A stretch of 64,000 nt of DNA from Morella rubra (GCA_003952965.2 RXIC02000167.1:1-64000); one strand, 5' to 3'. Positions 24,256 to 37,218 are shown, counted from the first letter of the stretch. Made by a program: numbers and translations. The notes: a model not told the origin generated them from the sequence alone.

Positions 24256-26495
24256 TTCCTGCAGTGAGAGTTTTCTAAATGTTCTTGGTTCGGTTGGCTA
24301 GTGGCATCTGAGCGGGGTGGGTTGGTGGCGAGGCTGATTTATGTCGTGAAAATGTGGGGTCCGCAGATCGGAAAGCGCGGTTTCTCCTCAATGTCATTGT
24401 CGTAAGGTCACCAACTCCGAGGCCGGTGTTCTGTCGTTCTCTTCTTGGGCGGTGTCGTTTCGACACGCCACTATTTGGTGAGAGAGACTAAAGCCCGTCA
24501 ATCGATTTTGGGCTGTCAGGTAGTTGGAGCTGAGCCCGATCCTAAAGTTCTTCACTGAAGTTGGGCTCAGCCCATACCCGATTCCCATGACATGTTTCCC
24601 TTCTTCCTTTGCTCTTTCTTCTTTGTTTGGTGAGTTCTTCCACTGCTACTTAGAAAAAAAAAAAAAAAAAAAGAGTTCTTCCACTGTTATTTTGCTAGTG
24701 GAAGTTTTACTCTAAAAGATCTTCTCCTCACCTCTTATATTAGCAACAAGTTCAACTTCTTGGAGCTCTTACACGTACATAAATATAGATATTTGGATAT
24801 TAGATTCTCATTTGTTTAGTCTATATCAATTTAATTCACTTTTTATTTTTCTGATTTGTTACGTTCGTTCGATGAATGTTATAGGCCAGGCTGGCCAGCA
24901 GCATAGGGGAATGTGATATATTTACATTTATAAGTAATTACATTCGGTCAAAAAAGTGAAGGGCCAACTATCCAGGCGAAAAAGGTTCCCCTTACAGCCT
25001 ACAGCCCATTGAGGCAGCAGTATGCAATGCCGTACACTTTGAAAAACAAATGAAGCCACGAGATACATCAATCCCATGGGCCAAATAAGCAAGGTCGGTA
25101 GCCTTCTCTTTCTCTAGTTTGTGGAGGGAGAACGCTCCCTTCTCTCATCTCTCGCCCCTCCGCCGAGTCTCCTCACCAGTCTCATTCCTATTTTCTTGAA
25201 AATTTGAAGGAATTGATCACATCTTCTCACCCACTTAACTCCTGTCACCCTTTCCTTTCTCAAGAGTACGTACGTTTTATATTTGTCTTTCTTTTTTTTT
25301 TCTCCTTTTCGTATAAAGTTCAGCATTACTAAAGCTATAATCTCATCTTTGCAAAAGTGAATATATAAAATATGTCTATAAACTGAACCTTTTTTCACAT
25401 TGAATGTGAGTCTATAGAGTGGATCACTAAAATTTTTCTCCTCTGCTCTCTTTTCTTTTTTTTTTTAATTCAAGTCTCCACTGATCAAGATTTTAACATG
25501 GTATCATTTCGTTCTGTGACCCAATTTAGCTCAAGCTTGCCACCGCTTTTGTCAGCCCAACTCGACCCAGTCTAGCTTAGTTCAGGCCTAATCCCGGCAC
25601 GTGTGTACACCTAAAAATCAGAATCCTTGTGCAGAAAGTTCTGCAATAATTAAAGCTTTTTAGTCTTGAATAAAAATAAAAAATGTTTTATTGCGACTCA
25701 ATCCAGTTAATCGCAAATACATTTTATTCTACTCCAACCCAAATCTCGTGTTGCCATCAATCTTTCACAATCTTTTTTTATGGAGGACTCCAACGACCGC
25801 ACAGATAATTTTCTTCGTAATAACCATTTTAATTCTGATTCTTCAAACCATGGGATCAACTATCAAGACCATTTTGTTCAGCTATTTTTTACTTCCTTTC
25901 CATTATTTGGTTCCCCTACACTACATTGATTGTTTTATAGCTATTGTAGGGACTCCTCACTCTCATTTTGTAGCTTGGTATATGTTCTATATATATGCAC
26001 ATGCCTACTATATTAGGGGAAAAAAAAAAGGCTAAGGACTCCAGAGTCCTTAACATATAAATAAGAGAGAGGCTGACAATAGTCATCACGAAAAACAGAG
26101 CAAGCAACAAAACTTAAGAGCACGAGTTCTGCATTAATACTATGTTTAGCAATTGAAGTACTCTCACACTAAACTTTTCTCTCATCAACCATCTAATTTT
26201 CTACTCCATTGACTAATAAGTAGCATTTGACCGGTAATAAATAAAATAAGATAAGTAGGAATTTACAACACTCGATTCCTCTTTCTTTGTATTTTCTCTC
26301 TCTTTTTCTTTTTTCTTTTTGGGAGTTTTTAAACTGTGGATTTCTTTTTTCTACGCGGGGGCCGTAGAGGAATGAGGAAGTGCGTTCCAATTAGATAAGC
26401 TGTAACCCTCCTCAAGGCTGTAGGTCTGAGTGTCCTTGTAGGTCAATCCCAAATTGGAATGTACATCACAGACAATGATGTTACAGGAAACAGAA
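24256..26495. other. SHMT upstream region and CIPK8 3' flank
   Basis: SHMT and CIPK8 are both on the minus strand, so this segment holds the SHMT promoter and the CIPK8 downstream region. There is no gene. Notable items are a poly(A) insertion at 24652-24672 and a sequence at about 25494-25508 (TTAACATGGTATCA) resembling the start of a Ty1/copia primer-binding site without recognisable LTRs. Confidence 0.45.
24632..24692 (+). mobile_element. Poly(A)-only insertion with target-site duplication
   Basis: GAGTTCTTCCACTGCTACTT (24632-24651) recurs at 24673-24692 with two C-to-T differences. The two copies enclose only AG plus about 19 A residues. This is the pattern left when L1-type machinery integrates a tail with almost no body. 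An alternative is a tandem duplication followed by A-run expansion. Confidence 0.5.
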
Positions 26496-29400
26496 TCAAC
26501 GTTTTCGACTCTTTGTCTTGTTGACCCTTGATTTGCTTGAATCATTGGGTGGTTTCCAGATGATATCCTCAAGATTGCCACAAAAATTCTTGTAAAACTG
26601 CTACAAGGGAAAACTTCCTTAGAAACCAAGAACCAGCGAGGAGAGTAAGAAAGGAAAAGACAGAGAAAGGGGGGGGCAATTTGAAGCAGAGACTAATTCA
26701 TGCCGCAATCTGACATGTTAAGTACCACGCCAATACTTCTAAAACGGTGACAATTAGACATATCTTACCTTCAGATATTCACTAGCATCTCCAGCTGCTT
26801 TCTGAATATCCACCATTAAAAATGTCGGAGCAACTTCAAAAATCTTCACCCACAACAATGAAATGATTAGTTGGTTAAGATATAAGCAGATGGAAAAAAG
26901 AATGATGCAGTTTAAAATCTAGAGGGTAGCCAGGAAGGAAAGCTTACTTCCAGAATAACTGAGAAATGACTATTCTTATCTGCCGAGAGCCCTTCCACTC
27001 TCATCTGAAATTAATCAGAATTGTGCTATACATGAATTTGGAGGTACTATAGGGAGGAGTCTTGTCCTACTAATAAATTATATATCTATACAGTAGAAAA
27101 CAAGGGACCAAAGGAAAAACTTGTTGGTAGACTGATGGCAGTTTATAAAAAAAAAAAGAACCAAGAGAGAACCCTACGGAGACAAAAAGAAAAGGTAAAC
27201 AAAGCAGCAAAGGTGCAAAGGCAATATTATTGAAATAGCAAATAGAGAGTCGACCTTGAAATTGCGTATGTGAGTCTTAAAACCCATTGATTGTGCAATA
27301 ACTTCCATGCTCGATAAAACAACCTTCGCAGGCTTCTGTGACACAAAGCGTGTCTGATACTTCATACAGTCCTAACAGGAAAGGAAGAAATTCAAACATC
27401 TCGATGAAGGAAACATGTACTTAACTGTATCATGAAAACATACAATGTATTGCATAACATTGACATTTTGCCATATTATTGATGGAAGGTGAAATTGAAA
27501 CGCTAGGGGATAAAAATTGTGAAGCATATTAGCAACTCCAATTTTGTGGGGGGTTTTCTTCCGTCTGTGATATGTGGGATACTTTTTTTTTTTTTTCTAG
27601 GCAATCCTTAATACATAGATTAATATCAAAGAAAATTACACCCGGTAGAATCCAGAAAAAGCCTTAAAGGGCCAGCCAAAAATCTAAATAGAACTGGAGG
27701 CCCTACAATCTTAGCAAAGGGCATAAAGCACTTGATGAGGGGGCACAAAGGCCCTAGAACAAGTCGGATCCAAGAATCTAAAAACCAAATTGGCCACAAG
27801 TGCCGGAGTTCATCACAAACACAATCAGCCACAAGGGCCGAGATGCGAACACAAAGCGGCTACAAGGGCCGGGACACGAACACAATCAGCTACAAAGGCC
27901 GAGATACAAACACAAATTGACCAAAAAGGGTCAGGACACAACCTGACCACCGCGCAAGGCAATTGCGGCTTCCACTGGAGAAGGGGATGGACGTGGAGGC
28001 AATTCGACTCCTTCAAAGAACTTTTCGTGCATATACCAGTTATAAAAGGGGGAAAATTGATATGGTAGTTCCGAACAGGCACAAAACAGCGGCAGCCATG
28101 GAGGGAGGCAGAGCGGCCACCGGAGAAAAATATCCAAAACAATCTAGGAGGGAGAAGCATGGAAGAGCTCCAAGCAAAAGGTTGAAAACAGCAGCAGAAT
28201 GGGCCGGAAAACGAGCACTTGCATGATATGTGGGATACTTATTCCAAGGATGACTTGTAATATTATAGCAGAAAGGCATGTTTGACACCTGTTTTAGGAC
28301 TCACTGAAGTGCCCACCTTTATTTACCCAAGCACAATTATCATCATTGTCTAACTAGTATGGTTCTTCAAGATACTAAGAAGCACGATTATAATGCCCAA
28401 AACATTTGCTTAAATACATCCACAAATGCACCTAGAGATCTGTGTCCCAGAGTTTAGGTTAGACTAAGGTTTCAAGAAGTGGGCTGTCCAATGGCCCATG
28501 TACATGTTTGTCACAGAAAATGACAGTGTGGTGTGCATCCCCAAATCACAGCTCAACATGGAAAACATTTATCTGTATGGTATTTCATTTTTCACACTAG
28601 AGATGGGCTGCTCAAGTAGATTTTAGATAGAAAAAGAATCTTGACAGTGAAGAATTGCTAATCCATACCTGGCCACGATCAAATAGTGACGCAAGGTTTA
28701 ATCCTTGGGAAAGAATTATCAAATCAAATGCATTAAGAATCAAAGGACCCATGTCCACATTCCCACACTGCTCATTAGCCCTTTGTTCCTACAGTCAACC
28801 ATTATTTCAAGTGTGTTAAACAAATAAAACAGATGCTTATCAAACAAAAGCAAGAAAGCAAGGACATCTGATTTGGACACTCGTGTACTCCTGCATGTAT
28901 ATCAGTAACTTTAATGGGCTTAGTACAGCTATGATGTACTAAAAGCAAAATTCATTCAGGAGTGCCAGTTGAAAAAAAAACAAAAGATAGAAGGTTATGA
29001 TCAAAGCAATGTTATCTTAACAGTTGGTTATCTAAACCGTCATATGGTGTCTGAATGATGTTCCCAACATTTAGGATTCCACATTGCATAGTCGGGGCAT
29101 ACAAATCTCTCAGAGTACAGGTAGAGGCCGGATAGTACTACAGATTCCATAAGTTCCAGGGACAACTGACACACGAGATGAGAATCTATCCTGTATACAT
29201 GGCCATATTCCAATGCATGCCTGATCAACCGCCTCTACGAAAGCTAACAATGCAAAGCTCATTCAGAAGACACAAGGCATGATTTTACAAATCTGATCCT
29301 AAATGGAGAATGTGAAAACCAATTAAAATCAAGGAATTGATGACACATTACTTAATGTAAACCTAGTTAATAGCACATTTAGACCTCCAATAAATAGTAC

Positions 29401-32400
29401 TAACTTTCCTGGTCATTTCTCAAGCTCATCCCCCAAAATCAGCATTAATTGGAGTTTGTAAGTATTGGGTCTAGAAATTCATATGCCTTCATGTTTCAAA
29501 GCAAGTAATTTTGAGCAATTGTTGACGAGATAACTCCTAATCAAACTATAAACTAATATCCGGTAAGCTTAACAGGCATAAGAGTGCTTGTATTCAAAAG
29601 GGCTGCTACAAACATATTTAACACATGAAATTATAGAGGGAAAAAAAAAAAAGCTGGAGACGATGGCGCCAGCCAGATCACACCTAATTACTAAGACTAA
29701 ATTGAGATGGTGGATGGTAGAGATCAGGGATGATGCTCCCCCATCCTGCCATTTATGATTGAAGTGAAGGAGCAACACCAATAGCTGGAGAATTTGGTGA
29801 CTACTGGCAACAAACTTTTCCAATTCCAACAAAAACCAAATAGCAAAACCCTATGGAAGCAGTAGTAATTCTTCTTGAACAAAAGGCAGACAGTATAGAA
29901 GGAAACAAAATGCAGCTTTTGAAAGCCTTGCCAACCTCGCAATCATAGAAGACGGCATTAAGATCATCAAGGTTTACTTCTTCGTATTCAAGAAGTTTGA
30001 CAGGAGTGTAATTCTTCTTGAACCATTCATCGTTCCTGATCTCTGCAATATTTATCCGCTGCATAGGACAGAGAGGAACTTCTCAGGAACAACCAGAACC
30101 AAATTAACTAGACCAAAGCCATCCATCACAGATAGACACTTCTACTAGTGTTACAGAGGTCAGATAGAAGGAAGTTAATAGTGAAGGACCCTAAGCCCTT
30201 ATTCGAATAAAAGACCAAAAAAAGAAAAGACCTTGTGCCAGGCATTAATCACCCTGAGTGATAAGGCAACGCAAAGAGAAACACATCAAACACTCGGTCC
30301 CTAAAGCCATTATAAGGGAAACGACATTGTTGTGGTCCAATTGGTTGTCTAATATTCCCATAATTCCTTTTAGATAAGGGAGAACAAGGTTGATGTTAAA
30401 CCAAATTGCAGAAAAATCAGAATTATTAGCATCAATTATGGTCCTCCTTAGCCATTAGAACGCAGGGATGATTTTTTGTGATGATTTGGTAGGTTACCAT
30501 TAGAAAAGGTAGAATACAGGCAATGTCAACCGAACTGATCAGTCCAAATCAGTGACATCAAGGCAGTTGGAGGAATTGGTTGCTACATACTGAAAGTGCA
30601 CCCCATTGCTATTGACAAGATATAAGAGCATCTCTTAGCAAGCAAGAATTATCCATTCTTAGCAACATTTGAGTCATTCTGCCTGCTCAGATTCATATGA
30701 CTCGGAAATAAATTTCAAGCTTTAAGGAACATGAAGTTGATAAATCTTGTTGGTCATCTGTTTTTCTCTTCTTCTAAGGAATCTTATCAGATTGAACTTG
30801 ATTTGTTCAAATTCGTAGCTCTGACATAACCCAAAAACTTGAAGTTCACATAAAGGACGTCAATACTTCACAGGATAATCTAACAAATTTTTTCTGCTTG
30901 CCTAACACCCATACAACATAACACTAAAGTCTAGCAAGAATATATAGCATGCTGTTAAAACAAAACTGCAATGACTGCTACAGCCAGTTTATTCGTCTAT
31001 GCAGCTTTTATCCAAACAGTACTGACTGGGAACCCCTTTCCTTGACATGCTGAGTGTCATTTTATAAGAATAAATTGGAAAATAATGGAACAGAAAAAAG
31101 TGATGATGAAGTCAACAATGGACTTGTCTCACTGAGGGTTCAGAGTCTCAGAGTTTGGGTCAATCAATGCATAGATCAACTCATGATCTAACTATGAGAG
31201 CATTGCCTCTTAAGACAATATGTCAGCGCAATAGTAACAAAACAATCCTGTTTTTGCCTTTCTGGTACCCCTGATAACTCATACTTCTGGATTGCATGCA
31301 TTTTATATCATTCAATCAACATGATGTCAGACCATACACCAAGAATTGGATCTGATGCAGCTAAAATATTGGGCAAATGATCTGTATAAAAAGAAATGTT
31401 TTATCAAAGAGCCAACACTTACAGTTTGAGGATTGGGGTCTAAGATTCTATGAATCAAGGATTTTGCTCCAACTGGAAACCAAGATGGACATGAAAACTC
31501 TGATTTCTCTATCTGCATAAAAAGAAATTAAAGATTGATACCGATATGGAAGCCACACAACTTTGAAGAAAATCACATTAGACAAGTCAGGATGTATTTA
31601 TTGTGTACTGATAAATGAGACTCGAATGACGATAAACACCAGCATCTACAAGGAAGTGCACTTACAATAAAATTTATGGACAAACTAACATATTGACCAG
31701 AGACAAAATCTTCACCTTTCTTCCCACTAAATATAGCTGACCACAGGGTTGATCACTATTTGCACAATACAAACTAAGGAATGGTAAATGAGCCATTATT
31801 CACTAGAAATTACTACTGTCCACAGCTGCATCATTAAAGCAAACTTTTGATTGAAGACTTTTACAGTCATTACCAAAAACACTTGATGGGTGCAACATGC
31901 AAAGCCACTTAATAGGCATGTGATCTTTAAATGGTACTGGATAATAGCTCATGCCTTACTATAGAGCGTGGTGAGATCAAGATCATCAAATGGAAGATAT
32001 CCTGCCATCAGAACATAAAGGATGACCCCACAGGACCAAACATCAGCTACAGCACCATCATAACCCTTGTGACTGAGGACCTAGAGCAAAAACTGAAAAT
32101 AATCAACAGCCAAGCACGCATTAAGAGATATACTGTCGGTTCAGATACTGTTTAACCCAAATCAAGCTTGCTACAGTTAGATTAACCTCAGGTGCGACAT
32201 AGTTGGGAGTCCCACATGTTGTCCGTAGAAGGCTAACACCCTGTGTGCAAACATTACCAAGTAACAACACATTCATATCATTTTCAACAGATATGACAGT
32301 GTACTGACTAAAATCTAAAAGCCTTACTTGTTCCGGCAGTGCGCTCAGACCAAAATCTGAAATCTTTATATTTTCTTGGGAATCCAGTAAAAGATTTTCA

Positions 32401-33666
32401 GGCTGTAAAACAAAAGTAGACAATCGTAAGAATGTTTCAAAACTAACTGTCCAAAGAGCTTGCAAATGCCAACCAAGGGAAACCTTCAAGTCTCTATGGA
32501 AGACTCCCTTGCTGTGGCAGAAATCCACACCATCAATGAGCTGCTGGAAATATCTCCTGGATTCCACTTCACTAAGACGTCCATGACGAACCTGCATGCT
32601 CGTTAAACATCAACACATAATTTAAATTTGAAAGAAGAAACCCCCCCCCCCCCAACGGGGGGCGGTAGAAAAAAAAAAAACAAAGAAAAACAGCCAACGC
32701 CCATTGTTGCCGGTGGCTCCAAAATAGACTACTCACTATTTTATCGAACAATTCACCACCTGTTATGAACTCCAAGATTATGTAAATCTTAGTACGACTT
32801 GCTAGAACCTAAACAAAGAACCTTATCAGTCAGAGGATGCATTAAACTACTACACAGTTAATTTCTAGATTTACAACTGCAGGAAAGAAAAAATAGCATG
32901 CCTCGTGAAGGCGAACAACATAAGGATGTCTGACAAGTTTCATTATAGATATCTCCCTCTTAATCTGCAAGATAATAATAAAACAACATGAGACAGATAA
33001 AAATTACAATGTAAAAAGTAGAAATTGAATTACAAAAAAACATGTCAAAAGTGGGACTTCAGTATGTGGACAGGGGATTGAAGATCAGTAAACTTTGTGC
33101 CAACATAGACTGGCGGACATGGCAGAGCAATCAAATCTAAGAGTTCATCTTAATTAACATCTTCTAACTGTTAGCTGGACAAATCGGTTTTCAAGCTCCT
33201 ATTGCTCGTCACTAAGCAGAAGAAAAACTAAACCCCGAAGAACGTTAAAATCTTGCACTAACAACTTCTAACAATATAGGAGAACGATAATTTCATACTA
33301 TAGTCAGAACAATATAATACATAATACTACTAAAAGATCTGCTGCGGTTGTCGAGCCATCGTGTCTATTAGGCTGTTGCTAATTATAGTGCTTCTGCAAG
33401 CGAATTCGGGAGAAAATTATTTGTTTTCCGTCATCTTCCGAAAACAAAAGGAGAGATGCAAATTTTGTCTGAGAAGTTCAATTCCCTTGGTCGGTAAGTG
33501 GAGTAACCTGGTCGACCATCTTGTGCTTGATAATGGTATTGCGATCGAGAACTTTCATGGCGACACTCTCACCGGTCTCCGTATTCTGCGCGAACTTAAC
33601 CTTGGCAAAGGTTCCTTCACCAATCGTCCTCCCCACCTCGTACTTCCCCACTTTCCTCACCACCAT
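26496..33666 (-). CDS. CIPK8: CBL-interacting protein kinase 8 (SnRK3 family)
   Basis: Fourteen exons: 33666-33508, 32964-32902, 32808-32737, 32591-32484, 32402-32328, 32240-32187, 32080-31955, 31512-31423, 30058-29936, 28788-28669, 27371-27255, 27004-26948, 26843-26769 and 26597-26496. They total 1341 nt, or 446 residues, as in other CIPK8 proteins. The start [10 protein letters not shown] matches CIPK8. The kinase domain has the glycine loop GEGTFAKV (15-22), catalytic Lys38, HRD Asp132, DFG Asp150 and an activation loop ending APE (177). The regulatory half has NAF at 309-311 (calcineurin-B-like calcium sensor binding) followed by the PP2C-interaction region (RFVSQKPA...). CIPKs relay calcium signals in ion and nitrate homeostasis; CIPK8 is linked to nitrate sensing in Arabidopsis. 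Introns 2 and 7 use GC donors (GAG|GCATGC and AAG|GCATGA). An in-frame upstream ATG at 33747 would add 27 residues. Intron 10 carries a retroposon. Confidence 0.96.
27585..28223 (-). mobile_element. Poly(A) retroposon in CIPK8 intron 10
   Basis: The 639-bp insert is bounded by perfect 17-bp target-site duplications TGATATGTGGGATACTT (27568-27584 and 28224-28240). The left boundary continues into a T run on the plus strand, the poly(A) tail of an element oriented on the minus strand, as the host gene is. There is no intact protein. The body includes a 30-bp minisatellite. Target duplication plus tail indicates L1-type mobilisation: a 5'-truncated LINE or a non-autonomous retroposon. The source family is not recognised. 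Confidence 0.8.
27790..27935. repeat. 30-bp minisatellite inside the retroposon
   Basis: About four degenerate units with the core CACAAGGGCCGAGA followed by a variable AYRCGAACACAA segment repeat every 30 bp or so. The first and last units are the most diverged. The array belongs to the inserted element, because it lies entirely between the target duplications. Confidence 0.7.
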
Positions 33667-34479
33667 CTCTCTCGCAATTAACTTCTTCCAGAACTCAACC
33701 TCGGCATTCGCACCAGACGAGCAATAGTTCTCGACAAAGCAGCGCAAATGAAGCTTCAGTAATAAGGAGCTTTTCCGCTTTTTTTTGTGTAATATATCTT
33801 AACTGACTCTTCGCTGTCAGTTCGGATTGGAAGATTTGAAAGCTATATTCTAGAGCTTGAAAGCTGGAACGAGAAAAATGGGGATTCTTTGTTAGGTCAG
33901 AAAGCAAAAGGAAAAGCGACCGGTGGAAAGTTGAATTCCAGGTTAGCTTTAGTCGAAGGAAAACAAGAGGCATAACGAGGGGACAAATAGGTGGGGAAAT
34001 CTCCAATAACGCCTCTGAATTTTCATGCTCATTGTTTTATTTTGTGAATTTGAAGTGGGGTTCCGTTTGGGTTTACTTTTGGAGGGATTGGGTTTGGTGG
34101 TGAAAGCGGCTGTTGACAATCGGACCTGTGCACCTGTCCAGTTTAGCGGCTACAAAGTGCGCGCTGAGCCGCTGTCTGCTGGGGGACGCAATTGATTGGT
34201 CACACGTCAACCCCTGTCCGATTTGGAGTCGATCTCTTTCTATATATATATATATAAAAAAAAAAAGTGTCTCTGACATCCAAATTGCGTTTCAAAATTC
34301 TTAGTAAACGTGAATTTTTTTTCTTTAGGTTACCGGAAAAATTCGGACATCGTGTCGTGTTCTAAAATTATGTGAAATTACATTTAGAGACTCGTATATT
34401 TTATAATTTATATTTTAAATTATCAAATTTAACATATTACATAAAATACCGCAAAATTGATTTTTTAACGTTAAAATCT

Positions 34480-34510
<31 letters not shown>

Positions 34511-35049
34511 CGACGTTTCACACTTTAAAAAGTCAAGCAATATATCTCGAAAAGTATAAACCTATTTACAATCTGGAGTGTAATGTATTAAGTTTAATAG
34601 ATTAAAATATAAATTACAAACTAAATGGTAATTGGAGACGCAAAACATAATTATTTTTTAAATTAATCATATAATTTTAAAATTTTCGATAATTCTTTCA
34701 GATTGAACTTTATAAGCATTTGATGGAGTATATAATATTTCCAAGTGACCTTTTTGTTAATTGAATGGTTATAATGCATTTGGGGTAAAAGAAACAGAAA
34801 GACAATGTCCTATCCTATGTATAGGTCTTACATAGGAAAACATTATGAACGAAAAAAAATCAAATCGGTCACAAGCAATGCATATTGTCTTCCACAATAA
34901 CAGTGATAAGGATGAGGACATCCTTTTCATAACCATACGGTTGCAGTTATGAAGAACTAATTAGTGGAATAAAAGCCAAATATGTGTCACACTGTCACTT
35001 TATGAGAGGACGGGGGATCGAAGTCTTTTGCTAATGTCCTTGTCTTCCT

Positions 35050-35607
35050 GTTTTTTAAGCTGCTTTCTGTACCCGGCCTAAGATGGTGCATAGTATGATG
35101 CAAAAGTAATAAACAACTATCGTTAGTGGGATTATTATAAGTATTGGAAAAAAAAAATTGACAGTTTAATCCTGAATTTTCTCCCTTTAGCGGTTCGATC
35201 CTTAAGAAATAAAATAAATTACTCCCCAAACTACTATCATTTGACAAAATCATCATTCCGTCAGGATTCCGTGTGATTTTTTAATGGGAGAACGTTCATG
35301 CTGGTAGACCTGACCAGCAGATCATTATGTGGAACGTTCTCCAGTTAAAAAATCACACGGAACCCTGACGGAAGGATGATTTTGTCAAATGATGGTAGTT
35401 TGGGAGTAATTTGTTAGGTTTATTTCCTAGGGATCGAACCGCTAAAGGAGAGAAAATCCAAAGATTAAACTGTGAATTTCTCAAAAAAAAAAAAAGGCGA
35501 AGTCGAAGCAGGAGAGTGCATAAAGTTGCTTCGTATCTAGCCTAAGATAATGCGTGATAGAAATAATAAACAACTGTTGCTAGTGAGATCATTATAAGTA
35601 TTAAAAA
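35050..35607. repeat. Direct repeats flanking the hairpin element
   Basis: The left repeat (about 35050-35143) and the right repeat (about 35523-35607) share GCCTAAGAT, AATAAACAACT, TTATAAGTATT and intervening sequence at roughly 80% by eye. They are in direct orientation on either side of the hairpin. This could be a composite element or a segmental duplication around the insertion. Confidence 0.6.
35158..35482. mobile_element. Hairpin (foldback) MITE
   Basis: Nearly the whole 325 bp is one imperfect palindrome centred near 35315. The left arm from 35158 (CAGTTTAAT, TTTAGCGGTTCGATCC, CATTTGACAAAATCATC, CGTGTGATTTTTTAA) reappears as reverse complement in the right arm up to 35482, about 88% matched by eye. 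It has no coding capacity. Imperfect direct repeats of about 90 bp flank it (see the next entry). Confidence 0.75.
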
Positions 35608-37218
35608 TGAGAGAAAGAGGCGAATTCGAAGAAGAGAAGTATGTTTATAAGAATTACATTTATTACAATAAAGACATTGAAATATTTATTTATCATCATA
35701 ACTATTAGCTTGATACTTAAACAGAGTCGTACTCAAAATTTTATTTGATTTTGTCCAATTTTCTTCAGTTTCAATAAGAATATTGTAAGTCTTATAACAC
35801 ATATGAAATAATGGAACCTACTAATTCATCAATTATAAACTTAGCACTTTAAAGTACTCGTAGATATAAAGCACGTGGGAGAATTCGTCGGTTGATGTCT
35901 GCATGATGTATTGTATGGGTCCTTTACAACTCTGAACTATCTGGACAGAATAATGAGAAGAAACCATAAATTAGTTTGTAATCATTCCAAACCACAGCAA
36001 AATTAAAAGCATTCGCACGTACCCAAAACCAGTAATATTCGAAAGGAAAGGTGGAACAGGCCCACTTCCACCATCGTTTCTGCCATTTCTTTATCTTGTG
36101 TGTTGCTTTCCACGCGTATGGATCACGCCATTCTGATTTCTGCCTCCTAATCCATAAAGCTACAGCGGCTCTATTATTCTTATCCCTTTTTTGTGTGGGT
36201 GCTTAGGAATTCATGCTTACAGTTGATTTGAAATCTTACTACTGAGTTATTTGTTGTCTATATAATTATTCTGGTAACGGATCAGATTCACAGGGTTCGT
36301 ACTGAAGTGGAAGATGGGGCCTGTCCTTGCAGCTTGATGTCACAGATTCCGTTTTCGGAAACTAACCATCCTTTTTTCTGAGTTGTTTTGCGGGAGATAT
36401 TGTGTGGGGGGAATCGTGCAAGAAAAATAAATAAATAAAAGCCGACGCCATCGGCATGAAATGGATGCAGAGCCTCCAACCATTCCTTTTTGGATTCAGA
36501 AACAAGAGTCTGCAACGTGTAAATGGCTGGCTGTTCATAAGCAATTGGTCGAAGTTTCCTAAACATCGTGGACTTTCTTAAACGTAACATCAACAATAGA
36601 CATCATAGTTTGATCAGCGTACGTATGGTGCAAATGAACAGTTAGCTCAGGATGTCCACCTCATTACCGTGTCATCCATTTCAAGCAACCAACAAGGCAA
36701 CAATTCCCTTGCCCATATCGGACAGCACTATAATCCTTTTCGTGAACTTTCACACTAGTTATTAAGTCTAGACAGAGGTCATATGTGGTTGTACTACTTG
36801 ACCTTTCAGAATGGCAACCAAATGCGGGAAGCTTTTTATTTGCTGGCCGCTGGCTCAACACTTGACCCGTCCTCTTGTGGGGGAGTACCAAAAGCATGGC
36901 CAGCAAATACGCAAATGATGGAAGGTGGGTAGTGTTCAGATAGGTTAGCAAGTTAGTCGAAATAAAAGGTACCAAGATTCAAGGGGCATACTTCTCACGC
37001 CGATTTGGGGTTAGTTTTAGTCTCCGTGTTCAGACTCGTAGGTTGTATGGAACTATAAATACGACGGGCCTAATGAACACAGACAATGACGTAGGAAGTA
37101 AAGAGAAACAAAAATCTCCATTGCAGTTAAGATTTCTCCAGGTTCCGTGTTTTTAATTTAATATCAATCAAAATCAGTCTCTTTTAACATTTTCGGCCCT
37201 TGAGTTTGGAGGCGAGGA

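Larger units (their letters stand above)
33667..37218. promoter_or_regulatory. Divergent upstream region of CIPK8 and the GRDP gene
   Basis: CIPK8 starts leftward at 33666 and GRDP rightward at 37219, so promoters of both lie here. There are TA microsatellites at about 34243-34256 and 34484-34510, a foldback element at 35158-35482, and AT-rich sequence elsewhere. Scattered short frames (for example 36664-36975 on the minus strand) have no recognised family. No individual promoter motif can be assigned. Confidence 0.45.

Noticed and set aside
25485-25515. Sequence TTTTAACATGGTATCA resembling a copia primer-binding site
   Set aside because: The match to the initiator tRNA complement stops after TGGTATCA, and no LTR pair or gag-pol remains were seen nearby.
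35180-35210. GGTTCGATCC in the hairpin arms, resembling a tRNA B box
   Set aside because: There is no matching A box, acceptor stem or cloverleaf; the motif is part of the palindrome.
36664-36975. 103-codon minus-strand frame in the CIPK8/GRDP intergenic region
   Set aside because: No family resemblance and no conserved motif; likely chance.
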